Shown in pieces: positions 1 through 7,071 of a stretch of DNA of 37,228 bases. Each line of letters starts with the position of its first letter. Positions within the stretch are counted from its first letter, which is position 1. The DNA comes from Lachnospiraceae bacterium (GTDB lineage Bacteria; Bacillota; Clostridia; Lachnospirales; Lachnospiraceae), in NCBI GenBank assembly GCA_024698715.1, contig JAILRA010000089.1, positions 1 to 37,228 of the forward strand. Reading direction: 5' to 3'. The notes under the pieces are model-generated. The model made no database searches. It was not told the origin of the DNA and was given only the letters and a program-made list of their open reading frames with translations. The position numbers and the translations under genes were made by a program.

Positions 1-1
1 A

Positions 2-1084
2 ACATCATACGCAAGACTTATTACACAGCTCTTTGGTGAGCATATGTATATTTCAAACGCTACAGGATGTTCATCCATTTGGGGTGGTCCCGCAGCTACA
101 TCACCTTATACAGTTAACAAGGATTCCAAGAAGGGTCCTGCTTGGTCTAACTCACTCTTCGAAGACAACGCTGAGCACGGCTTCGGTATGTACTTAGGAC
201 AGAAGGTTCTCAGAAACCAGGCTATCGCTAAGATCGAAGAGATGGTTAAGTCTGACAAGGCAAGTGCAGAATTCAAGGCAGCAGCTGAGAAATTCATCGA
301 GACAAAGGATTGTACAACATGCAATTCAGAGTACGCTGAAGCACTTGTTAAGGAACTTGAAAAAGCAGCTTCAGCCGGATGCGAAGACGCTAAGGCAGTA
401 CTTGCTAAGAAAGATTACCTTCCTAAGAAGTCCGTATGGATCTTCGGTGGTGACGGTTGGGCATATGATATCGGATTCGGCGGACTCGATCACGTACTTG
501 CTTCAGGTGAGAACGTTAACGTTATGGTATTCGATACAGAAATGTACTCCAATACAGGTGGACAGGCATCCAAGGCTTCCAACATCGGTGAAGTTTGTCA
601 GTTCGCTGCAGCTGGTAAGGAAATCTCCAAGAAGAGCCTTGCTGAAATCGCTATGAGCTATGGTTACGTATATGTAGCACAGATCGCTCTTGGTGCTAAC
701 CCTGCACAGGCAGTTAAGGCTATCGCAGAAGCTGAAGCTTACAACGGACCTTCACTTATCATCGGTTACGCTCCTTGCGAACTTCACGGTATCGCTAAGG
801 GCGGTATGAACCACTGCCAGGATGAAATGAAGAAAGCTGTTAAGGCCGGTTACTGGAACCTCTTCTCCTTCAACCCTGCACTTAAGGCAGAAGGAAAGAA
901 TCCTTTCACACTTACATCCAAGGAAGGCGACGGAACATATCAGGAATTCCTTAACAACGAATCCAGATATACACGTCTTGTTAAACCTTTCCCTGAAAGA
1001 GCCGAAAGACTCTTCGCAGAATCAGAGAAAGTTGCTAACGAAAGATATCAGCACTTACTCAAACTCGTTGAATTATACAAATAA
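2..1084 (+). CDS. nifJ: Pyruvate:ferredoxin (flavodoxin) oxidoreductase, C-terminal part
   Basis: The reading frame is open from base 2, before any start codon, so this is the 3' part (about 360 residues) of a gene that begins outside the window. PFOR oxidises pyruvate with CoA to acetyl-CoA and CO2 and reduces ferredoxin; it is a large (~1,170 aa) soluble homodimer central to clostridial fermentation. The visible part is the C-terminal TPP-binding domain: an NATGCSSIWGG segment carrying one of the cysteines expected for the proximal 4Fe-4S cluster, the GDGWAYDIGFGGLDHVL TPP/Mg motif, YSNTGGQ, and a YAPCELHGI segment with another cluster-type cysteine. The end matches the usual PFOR C-terminus. 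Codon use is that of a highly expressed gene. Family assignment is firm; the 5' part is missing only because the window starts here. Confidence 0.96.
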   Translation, partial: TSYARLITQLFGEHMYISNATGCSSIWGGPAATSPYTVNKDSKKGPAWSNSLFEDNAEHGFGMYLGQKVLRNQAIAKIEEMVKSDKASAEFKAAAEKFIETKDCTTCNSEYAEALVKELEKAASAGCEDAKAVLAKKDYLPKKSVWIFGGDGWAYDIGFGGLDHVLASGENVNVMVFDTEMYSNTGGQASKASNIGEVCQFAAAGKEISKKSLAEIAMSYGYVYVAQIALGANPAQAVKAIAEAEAYNGPSLIIGYAPCELHGIAKGGMNHCQDEMKKAVKAGYWNLFSFNPALKAEGKNPFTLTSKEGDGTYQEFLNNESRYTRLVKPFPERAERLFAESEKVANERYQHLLKLVELYK

Positions 1085-1100
1085 TTTTACGTACATCACG

Positions 1101-1126
1101 AAGTCCGTCGGGAAACCGGCGGACTT
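1101..1126 (+). other. Hairpin with GAAA loop between nifJ and the barstar gene
   Basis: An 11-bp stem (AAGTCCGTCGG pairing with CCGGCGGACTT, one G-T wobble) is closed by a GAAA tetraloop. It begins 17 bp after the nifJ stop. No T tract follows (CTTAAAAGG instead), so it is not a canonical intrinsic terminator. It could stabilise the 3' end of nifJ mRNA or weakly attenuate read-through into the barstar-like gene; both roles are inference. Confidence 0.6.
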
Positions 1127-1147
1127 CTTAAAAGGAAAGAGCGCAAA

Positions 1148-1384
1148 ATGGAATACACTATTGATGCTTTATACTTAAATGACAGAGAAACGGCACATGA
1201 TTATCTTGCCGAAATATTTGACTTTCCCGATTATTACGGGAGAAACCTTGATGCTTTGTATGACTGCCTGTCTGAAATGCAGATAGACAGGATATATATT
1301 AAAAATGCCGATGAAGGTGAATATTACTTTTATTCGGTACTTGATGTGATCAACGATCTCGATATCGAAATCGAGAATATTTAA
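1148..1384 (+). CDS. Barstar-family (ribonuclease inhibitor-like) protein
   Basis: A 78-residue acidic protein with the barstar family core: a segment placing a substrate-facing helix (DRETAHDYLAEIFDFP) followed by DYYGRNLDALYDCL, which is the hallmark P-x-Y-Y-G-x-N-L-D-A-L motif of PF01337. Barstar binds and blocks barnase-type RNases in the cytoplasm; related proteins act as immunity proteins for secreted RNase toxins. Length is close to the ~90 aa norm. The start is supported by GGAAAGAG 7 bp upstream of ATG. No RNase toxin gene is visible next to it: nifJ is upstream and an LTA synthase is downstream. Immunity to an RNase is therefore an inference from the family, and a housekeeping or orphan role is possible. 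Confidence 0.82.
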   Translation: MEYTIDALYLNDRETAHDYLAEIFDFPDYYGRNLDALYDCLSEMQIDRIYIKNADEGEYYFYSVLDVINDLDIEIENI

Positions 1385-1429
1385 TAAATTATCGTAAGAT
1401 AAAAATTTTTTTGACATGAGAAAACATTG

Positions 1430-1473
1430 AACGGGCGGGGTAAAATAATCTCTGCCTGTTTTTTGTTTTTTTT
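1430..1473 (+). terminator. Intrinsic terminator after the barstar gene
   Basis: The stem AACGGGCGG / CTGCCTGTT contains two G-T wobbles and a 13-nt loop. It is followed by a long T tract interrupted by a single G. It sits 45 bp after the barstar stop and would end nifJ/barstar transcription before the next promoter. Confidence 0.75.
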
Positions 1474-1496
1474 AATAACATAAGAAAAGCTTGTTG

Positions 1497-1525
1497 TTGA
1501 CGGCATTTGCATATTGTAGTATTCT
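1497..1525 (+). promoter_or_regulatory. Sigma-A type promoter for the LTA-synthase-like gene
   Basis: TTGACG and TATTCT are separated by 17 bp, just after a terminator and 35 bp before the ATG at 1560. Its position inside the 5' extension of the reading frame argues that the TTG codon at 1491 is not the real start. Confidence 0.7.
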
Positions 1526-1559
1526 AAAATCGTTTTTGAATTATTTTGGGATTAAATAT

Positions 1560-3965
1560 ATGGAAGAAAAAAGAACTGAAGAAGTAAATACTAACGAAGA
1601 ATTGAATATGACTCAAACGGTCAATGAAAGTGCGGATAATGCTCCGAACCATGAAGATATAGAAGAAACAAAGACGGAAGAAAAGAAAGACAAGGTTTCC
1701 TTCGGGAAAAAGTGGCTTTTGGGATTAAGATCCATGGCAGTGTATTTTTTCGTCTTTTGTGCCGTGATCGCACTTTCGGAATTGTTTTTAAGATATGAGA
1801 TTTCCGGTAAGATAACCAAAATGAATCTTGCCTTTCTGGCTTTTGTTCCTGCTGAAGCCATGCTCTTTACTGTTTTTGCGGGATTTTTCAAGAATATAGG
1901 AAACAAAATAACGCTTCCTTTTATAATTCTTGCGATAGATCTTTATTATTGCGTACAGTTTGTGTATTTCAGAATATTCGGATCGCTTTTCTCCGTTTCC
2001 ATGGCGGGAATGGGAGGAACGGCCGTAACAAATTTCTTCTGGGCAATGGAAGGTGTTCTTGTAGCATCCATAATTTTCCTTACGATGTTCCTTGCGCCTA
2101 CCATAATCAGCGTTTTCCTTGCACTGATCAAAAAACTCAGATACCCGGGATATCCTCTGCTAATGCATCTTATCGCACTTTTCCTTGCGGTAGGATTGTG
2201 GTTTGCCGGAATCGGAACACTCAAACTTGTCGGAACGGACAGACAGTCGGCATATTATGTACTGACAAACAGTTCTTCGGATACGGATTCCACGGCTAAT
2301 CATCTGGGCACGATGGCTACATTTATAGTTGAGGCGGGTGCATATTATTTCGGGATCGGAAGTACGGCGGAGAATGCCGAGATAGAGACCGTTGACAAAA
2401 GCAGTCTTGAACTTGTTGCTGAAGTCGAAGAAGTTAAACCGAGTGTTACGGAAATCCAAAAGGAAGAGAAGACCGAAGAAGAACCCGAAGTTATCGAAGA
2501 AGTCGAAGAGGAGATCGTATACGAACCCTGGATCGATCCTGCTTTTGATTTTCAGGCCATGGCGGATAATACGAATGACAATGCAGCCAAAAATATGTAT
2601 ACTTTTCTGGCTGAAAGAGAACCCAGTTTAAAAAATGAGTACACGGGTCTGTTTGAAGGCTATAATCTCATCTTCATCTGTGCCGAAGGTTTCTGGTCGT
2701 ATGCATGCAATGAAAAGGTAACACCAACCTTATACAAGATGGCACATAACGGTATTGTGCTTGATAATTATTACAATTCGTTTCTGAATACCACTACAAA
2801 TGGTGAATTTGCTTTTGCCACATCGCTTTGGCCCGATGTTTCGAGATGGGCGATGTCCGGAACCGATGTCGGAAGCTTTCCGCAGTCCGCGGGAAAATTC
2901 ATGCCTTACGGTGTGGGTGACTTCTTTATTGCGGACGGAGTGCAGACCTACGGATTCCATAATTATTACGGAACGTATTACAGAAGATATATTTCCTGGC
3001 CGAATATCGGATTTGAAAACTGCAAATTCATGGGTCAGATGAAATTTACCTCTAACTGGCCTTCGAGCGATCTGGAAATGATGGAGCAGTCCGTGGACGA
3101 CTATATCTCAAATGACAGATTCTTTGCGTATTACATGACTTTCAGCGGTCACGGACCTTATTCGAGCTACAATTATATTTCCAGAAAGAATATCGAGGAG
3201 GTCAAGGAACGTCTCGGTGAGGATGCGGAGAAATACAATTCGGAAGCACTTAATTATCTTTCAAGCAATCTTGAACTCGAAAAAGCAATGGTTTATCTTG
3301 AACAGAGACTTGAAGAGGAGGGAGTGCTGGATAATACCGTTATCGTAATGACGGGAGATCACTATCCGTATTATCTTTCGGAAAGCGGAAGAACAAGCCT
3401 CTGTCAGCAGGAAATCACGGAACTGGATCAGTATCATTCGACATGCATTATTTATAATGCCGGACTTGAAGAGCCGATACATAACGATAATTACTGCTGC
3501 AATGTGGATATTGTTCCCACAATGCTTAATTTATTTAATCTTCCTTTTGATTCCAGACTTCTTATGGGTACGGATGTGTTTGACGAGAGCAGCATGCATA
3601 CCGCGGTAATGTACAATAAGAGTTTCCTCAATGATAAGGTTGAATACAATTCGTCCACGCGTCAGGCGGTCTGGAAGATCGATACTTCAGTGTACTGCGA
3701 GGAAGCGCTGGATTCATATCTGGACAGTTACATAGCGCTCAATGATTCATATTATCTGGCGAGCATCAATATGATGAAGTACAATTTTTACTTTACCATA
3801 TGGAAACAGGCGGGACTTCTGACGGATGAAGAGATCGCGGCGGAAAATCAGAGAGCTGCAAAAGCAATGGAGATAAATGCTGAGCAGAATGCGATCGAGG
3901 CCGAAGCTGAGAGATTAAGAAAAGAGGCCGAGGAAGCAGCAGCTCAGGAACAGCAGAACCAGTAA
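1560..3965 (+). CDS. LTA synthase family phosphoglycerol transferase (sulfatase fold)
   Basis: An 801-residue membrane enzyme of the LtaS/alkaline phosphatase superfamily, which moves glycerol-phosphate from phosphatidylglycerol to an acceptor outside the membrane. It has an acidic cytoplasmic N-terminus (1-55), about five membrane segments (~60-245), a long Glu-rich linker (~275-325) and an extracellular sulfatase domain (~365-690). Visible active-site elements are NLIFICAEGF with metal-ligand E376, the NTTTNGEF segment whose T413 fits the nucleophilic threonine, SGHGP (H531) and TGDH (598-601). The C-terminus (~760-801) is an Ala/Glu/Gln-rich helix, probably coiled coil, unusual for LtaS. 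ATG 1560 was chosen because a promoter overlaps the upstream frame; the Shine-Dalgarno site is weak (GGGA). It appears monocistronic. Exact acceptor (lipoteichoic acid or another phosphoglycerol polymer) cannot be read from sequence. Confidence 0.88.
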   Translation: MEEKRTEEVNTNEELNMTQTVNESADNAPNHEDIEETKTEEKKDKVSFGKKWLLGLRSMAVYFFVFCAVIALSELFLRYEISGKITKMNLAFLAFVPAEAMLFTVFAGFFKNIGNKITLPFIILAIDLYYCVQFVYFRIFGSLFSVSMAGMGGTAVTNFFWAMEGVLVASIIFLTMFLAPTIISVFLALIKKLRYPGYPLLMHLIALFLAVGLWFAGIGTLKLVGTDRQSAYYVLTNSSSDTDSTANHLGTMATFIVEAGAYYFGIGSTAENAEIETVDKSSLELVAEVEEVKPSVTEIQKEEKTEEEPEVIEEVEEEIVYEPWIDPAFDFQAMADNTNDNAAKNMYTFLAEREPSLKNEYTGLFEGYNLIFICAEGFWSYACNEKVTPTLYKMAHNGIVLDNYYNSFLNTTTNGEFAFATSLWPDVSRWAMSGTDVGSFPQSAGKFMPYGVGDFFIADGVQTYGFHNYYGTYYRRYISWPNIGFENCKFMGQMKFTSNWPSSDLEMMEQSVDDYISNDRFFAYYMTFSGHGPYSSYNYISRKNIEEVKERLGEDAEKYNSEALNYLSSNLELEKAMVYLEQRLEEEGVLDNTVIVMTGDHYPYYLSESGRTSLCQQEITELDQYHSTCIIYNAGLEEPIHNDNYCCNVDIVPTMLNLFNLPFDSRLLMGTDVFDESSMHTAVMYNKSFLNDKVEYNSSTRQAVWKIDTSVYCEEALDSYLDSYIALNDSYYLASINMMKYNFYFTIWKQAGLLTDEEIAAENQRAAKAMEINAEQNAIEAEAERLRKEAEEAAAQEQQNQ

Positions 3966-3989
3966 CATAAAATAAAAAACAGAAAGTTT

Positions 3990-4024
3990 AAATCCCATGA
4001 CGATTGACGTCGTGGGATTTTTTT
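3990..4024 (+). terminator. Intrinsic terminator after the LTA-synthase-like gene
   Basis: A 13-bp stem AAATCCCATGACG / CGTCGTGGGATTT (one wobble) with a 5-nt loop, ending in a run of seven T. Confidence 0.93.
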
Positions 4025-4056
4025 AGCTGTCCTTTTTATCGGACAGGTGGGTGTTT

Positions 4057-4062
4057 TATAAT
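4057..4062 (+). promoter_or_regulatory. Possible -10 box for the small membrane protein gene
   Basis: A TATAAT lies 39 bp before the ATG at 4101, after the preceding terminator. The -35 region is poor (TTTTAT-like). A second small hairpin (CTGTCC / GGACAG, 4027-4046) lies just upstream. A promoter is expected here from context, but the boxes are weak. Confidence 0.4.
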
Positions 4063-4100
4063 TATCTTGTAAACAAAAAGTGTTTCAGGAGGGGAAAAAC

Positions 4101-4472
4101 ATGACACTCAAAATAAAACTTTTCACAGGTATCGTTTTCATATTTTTTATAGCACTGGTTCTTTCTTTTTCCATCAGATCCTATGCCGTTGACAAAAGAA
4201 ACAGGGAATACAGGGAGGCGGAATGCGAAAGAGAGAATGAATTTGTCAAGGAAGTAAGGAAGAATCTCGACGAATGCGGATTCAAAAATGCCGGAGTCAA
4301 TCTTACCAAGATGTATAACGAAGACAGGGAAGTAACTTATAAACTTGTGGCAAACCATCATTCATTTGAATATGCATCGGACGACAAGCTTGATTCGATA
4401 GAAGACATGTTTTATGAAACAGGCGAGGAATACCTTTTGGGAAATATGGAAACAGAGTTGACTTTCAGATGA
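4101..4472 (+). CDS. Hypothetical membrane-anchored or exported protein
   Basis: 123 residues, not recognised. A hydrophobic segment at about 8-26 (LFTGIVFIFFIALVLSF) after a short Lys-containing N-terminus acts as a signal anchor or signal peptide. The rest (~30-123) is highly charged, rich in Arg, Glu, Asp and Tyr, with no catalytic motif seen, and should lie outside the membrane. ATG 4101 is preceded by a strong CAGGAGGGG site; a GTG at 4080 would place that site inside the coding region and is rejected. It stands alone between the LTA-synthase-like gene and glyA, each with its own signals. No function is proposed. Confidence 0.75.
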   Translation: MTLKIKLFTGIVFIFFIALVLSFSIRSYAVDKRNREYREAECERENEFVKEVRKNLDECGFKNAGVNLTKMYNEDREVTYKLVANHHSFEYASDDKLDSIEDMFYETGEEYLLGNMETELTFR

Positions 4473-4480
4473 ATATATTA

Positions 4481-4510
4481 GTGACAATTTCTTCGAAATC
4501 GTGTTATAAT
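4481..4510 (+). promoter_or_regulatory. Sigma-A type promoter for glyA
   Basis: GTGACA and TATAAT are separated by 18 bp; the -10 box ends 48 bp before the glyA ATG. It starts only 8 bp after the stop of the preceding gene, with no terminator between, so some read-through from upstream is possible. Confidence 0.7.
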
Positions 4511-4558
4511 GTCTACGTTTTCATGACAGACAATAAACAATTAGGAGGAAATTAATAT

Positions 4559-5797
4559 ATGTATTCGTTGGACGAAGTTAAAAAGGTTGATCCCGAAGTT
4601 GCTCAGGCGATCTGCGATGAAGAAGCAAGACAAAACAGTCATATAGAGCTTATCGCATCAGAAAACTGGGTATCGAAAGCAGTTATGGCTGCTATGGGAA
4701 GTATTCTTACCAATAAGTATGCGGAAGGATATCCCGCAAAGAGATATTACGGCGGATGCGGATGTGTGGATGTAGTGGAAAATCTTGCCATCGAAAGAGC
4801 CAAAGAACTTTTCGGATGTGATTATGCCAATGTTCAGCCTCATTCGGGTGCACAGGCAAATATGGCTGTACAGTTTGCCATTCTTAATCCCGGGGACACC
4901 ATCATGGGTATGAACCTCGATCACGGCGGACATCTTACACACGGATCACCCGTTAACATGTCAGGTAAGTATTTCAATGTAGTTCCTTACGGAGTAAACG
5001 ACGACGGATTCATAGATTACGATAAATTACGCGAACTTGCGCTTGAATGCAAACCCAAAATGATCATTGCGGGTGCTTCGGCTTATGCAAGAACGATCGA
5101 TTTCAAGAAATTCAGAGAAGTATGTGATGAAGTAGGCGCTGTTCTGATGGTTGATATAGCTCATATCGCAGGACTTGTTGTTGCAGGCCTTCACCCCTCA
5201 CCCTTCCCTTATGCAGATGTTGTTACGACCACAACACATAAGACCCTTCGAGGACCTAGAGGCGGTCTGATCCTTGCAAATCAGGAAGCGGTTGACAAAT
5301 TCAATTTCAACAAAGCAATATTCCCCGGAATCCAGGGCGGACCTCTTATGCATGTTATCGCAGGCAAGGCAGTTTGCTTTAAGGAAGCTCTTTCACCTGA
5401 GTTCAAGGTATATGCACAGAACATCGTTGACAATGCACAGGCTCTTTGCAAGGGACTTATGTCAAGAGGTGTCAATATCGTTTCCGGAGGTACGGACAAC
5501 CATCTTATGCTAGTTGACTTAAGAGGTGAGAAGTATACGGGCAAGGAAGTTGAGAAAATGCTTGACGAAGCTCATATCACAGCCAACAAGAACACTGTTC
5601 CCAACGATCCTCAGAAGCCTTTCGTTACAAGCGGTGTAAGACTCGGAACACCTGCAGTAACATCCAGAGGCATGAACACTGAAGATATGGATAAGATCGC
5701 AGATGCGATTGCTGCCATCGTAAAGGGAGGCGAGGAAAAGATTCCTTACGCAAGAGCGATCGTGGACGAACTTACCGCAAAATATCCTTTAATCTAA
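4559..5797 (+). CDS. glyA: Serine hydroxymethyltransferase
   Basis: A 412-residue PLP enzyme that converts serine and tetrahydrofolate to glycine and 5,10-methylene-THF, the main entry of one-carbon units and the source of glycine for purine synthesis. The PLP-lysine motif [14 protein letters not shown] is intact with K228, matching K229 of the E. coli enzyme. Also visible are [15 protein letters not shown] near the N-terminus, the HSGAQAN substrate loop and the DIAHIAGLV segment before the lysine. Length is normal (410-420). The start has an excellent TTAGGAGG site 9 bp upstream. It has its own promoter and terminator, so it looks monocistronic, although the foldase gene downstream starts only 12 bp past the terminator. 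Confidence 0.98.
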   Translation: MYSLDEVKKVDPEVAQAICDEEARQNSHIELIASENWVSKAVMAAMGSILTNKYAEGYPAKRYYGGCGCVDVVENLAIERAKELFGCDYANVQPHSGAQANMAVQFAILNPGDTIMGMNLDHGGHLTHGSPVNMSGKYFNVVPYGVNDDGFIDYDKLRELALECKPKMIIAGASAYARTIDFKKFREVCDEVGAVLMVDIAHIAGLVVAGLHPSPFPYADVVTTTTHKTLRGPRGGLILANQEAVDKFNFNKAIFPGIQGGPLMHVIAGKAVCFKEALSPEFKVYAQNIVDNAQALCKGLMSRGVNIVSGGTDNHLMLVDLRGEKYTGKEVEKMLDEAHITANKNTVPNDPQKPFVTSGVRLGTPAVTSRGMNTEDMDKIADAIAAIVKGGEEKIPYARAIVDELTAKYPLI

Positions 5798-5803
5798 TAA
5801 TCC

Positions 5804-5827
5804 GGGGAGGGATACCCTCCCCTTTTT
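5804..5827 (+). terminator. Intrinsic terminator after glyA
   Basis: An 8-bp G+C stem GGGGAGGG / CCCTCCCC with a 3-nt loop and five T residues. It ends only 12 bp before the start codon of the next gene. Confidence 0.88.
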
Positions 5828-5839
5828 GTATTTTATAAA

Positions 5840-6898
5840 ATGAATAAATTCAGGAAACAATTAAAAAGAATAAAAGGTCTGGCAGCGTTACTTATGGCGG
5901 TAACGCTTCTTTGCGCATGCGAAAGGACCGTAGTGGTAACGGGAGGATTCAGCGAAGGAGAAGTATTCAGGATCAACAATATTTCCTGTTCCCGTGCTGA
6001 AATGAACATATATCTTACCAATATGGCGAATTCGTATGAAGAGACTTTTGAAAACGAGATCTGGAATACGACCGCCGGAAACACAACGATCGAAGATGCT
6101 TTCAAGGAAACCGTTTTGGCCAAGGTTACACGTATCAAGGTACTCAATCTGATGGCTAAAGAAGAAAAGGTTTCGCTTTCGAACGATGAGAAGAAATCGC
6201 TTAAGAAAGCGGCAAAGGCATATATGAAAACCCTTTCGAAAAAAGAAAAGAGCGAACTCGGTGCGGATGAGGATACGGTATACGCCATGTATTCCGAATA
6301 TGCACTTGCCGAAAAAGTTTACAATTCGATAATCGATGAAGTAAATGTGGAAATAAGCGATGATGATGCAAGAAGCATTACCGTACAGCAGGTTTACATA
6401 AAAACTTTTCATGAGGACAAGCACGGCAAGCTTATTGATTTTTCGGATGGTGCAAAAGCCGATACCAAAGAGAGGGCTGAAGAGATTAGAGAAGATGCCG
6501 TGACGGGAGCCGATTTTGAAGAATTATGTGCGCTTTATAACGAAGAAGACGAAAGCACGCATACTTACAGAAGAGGAGAGATGCCCGAAGCATATGACGA
6601 AGTTGCATTCAATCTCGAAGAGGGCGAGATCAGCAAAGTTATAACCACTGATGACGGATATTACATTGTCAAATGCATCAGCACGTATGAGAGAAAGGCT
6701 ACCAACGAAAACAAGGAAGCCATTATCAACGAAGCGAAAAGACAGACGTTCGAAGAAAAATATGATGCATTTCTTCCGAATATTACGGCCAATCTTAATG
6801 AGAAGGAATGGGAAGACATTAAGATAATTCACGACGAGGAAATAAAAACCGATTCGTTTTTCGATATTTACAAGGACATAATGGTGGACGGTAAATAA
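5840..6898 (+). CDS. PpiC-type peptidyl-prolyl isomerase lipoprotein (PrsA/SurA-like)
   Basis: A 352-residue exported foldase. The N-terminus is Lys/Arg-rich followed by a hydrophobic stretch and CAC, giving a probable lipidation cysteine at about residue 27, so it should sit on the outer face of the membrane. Residues ~45-175 are helical and Lys/Glu-rich as in SurA/PrsA chaperone arms. The parvulin domain (~180-285) shows VQQVYIKTF, DFEELCALYNE, RRGEMP, FNLEEGEIS and DDGYYIVKCI, the typical PF00639/PF13145 order. It would help secreted proteins fold by isomerising prolyl bonds. The start has no recognisable Shine-Dalgarno site and lies 12 bp after the glyA terminator, so its expression may depend on read-through. 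The start is kept because it gives the only complete signal peptide. Confidence 0.87.
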   Translation: MNKFRKQLKRIKGLAALLMAVTLLCACERTVVVTGGFSEGEVFRINNISCSRAEMNIYLTNMANSYEETFENEIWNTTAGNTTIEDAFKETVLAKVTRIKVLNLMAKEEKVSLSNDEKKSLKKAAKAYMKTLSKKEKSELGADEDTVYAMYSEYALAEKVYNSIIDEVNVEISDDDARSITVQQVYIKTFHEDKHGKLIDFSDGAKADTKERAEEIREDAVTGADFEELCALYNEEDESTHTYRRGEMPEAYDEVAFNLEEGEISKVITTDDGYYIVKCISTYERKATNENKEAIINEAKRQTFEEKYDAFLPNITANLNEKEWEDIKIIHDEEIKTDSFFDIYKDIMVDGK

Positions 6899-6923
6899 GA
6901 AAAAATAACCTTAAAAAGATTTA

Positions 6924-6950
6924 TTAGCACTCATTTAAATTGAGTGCTAA
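6924..6950 (+). promoter_or_regulatory. CIRCE operator (HrcA binding site) upstream of htpG
   Basis: A perfect inverted repeat TTAGCACTC-N9-GAGTGCTAA, identical to the consensus for the heat-shock repressor HrcA. It lies 7 bp upstream of the -35 box of the htpG promoter and more than 120 bp before the start codon. Placement upstream of the -35, not over the start site, is uncommon. It implies heat-inducible control of htpG by HrcA. Confidence 0.95.
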
Positions 6951-6957
6951 TTTTATA

Positions 6958-6986
6958 TTGACTTTTGAAATTTGCCGACTTATAAT
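6958..6986 (+). promoter_or_regulatory. Sigma-A promoter for htpG
   Basis: TTGACT-N17-TATAAT. Predicted start at about 6993 leaves a leader of ~80 nt before the htpG ATG. CIRCE is immediately upstream. Confidence 0.85.
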
Positions 6987-7071
6987 TATCAATGTGCAAA
7001 ACAAAAATGACTGAACGAGGCATTAACAGACGTGTTTTTGCTTCATAAAATAATACAGAGAGGTGAAAAAA

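Noticed and set aside
1411..1446. TTGACA followed by TAAAAT as a promoter
   Set aside because: The spacer is 24 bp, too long, and the second box lies in the loop of a terminator.
1491..1559. Upstream TTG start extending the LTA-synthase-like protein by 23 residues
   Set aside because: A good promoter (TTGACG-N17-TATTCT) lies inside it, so this part would not be in the mRNA as coding sequence.
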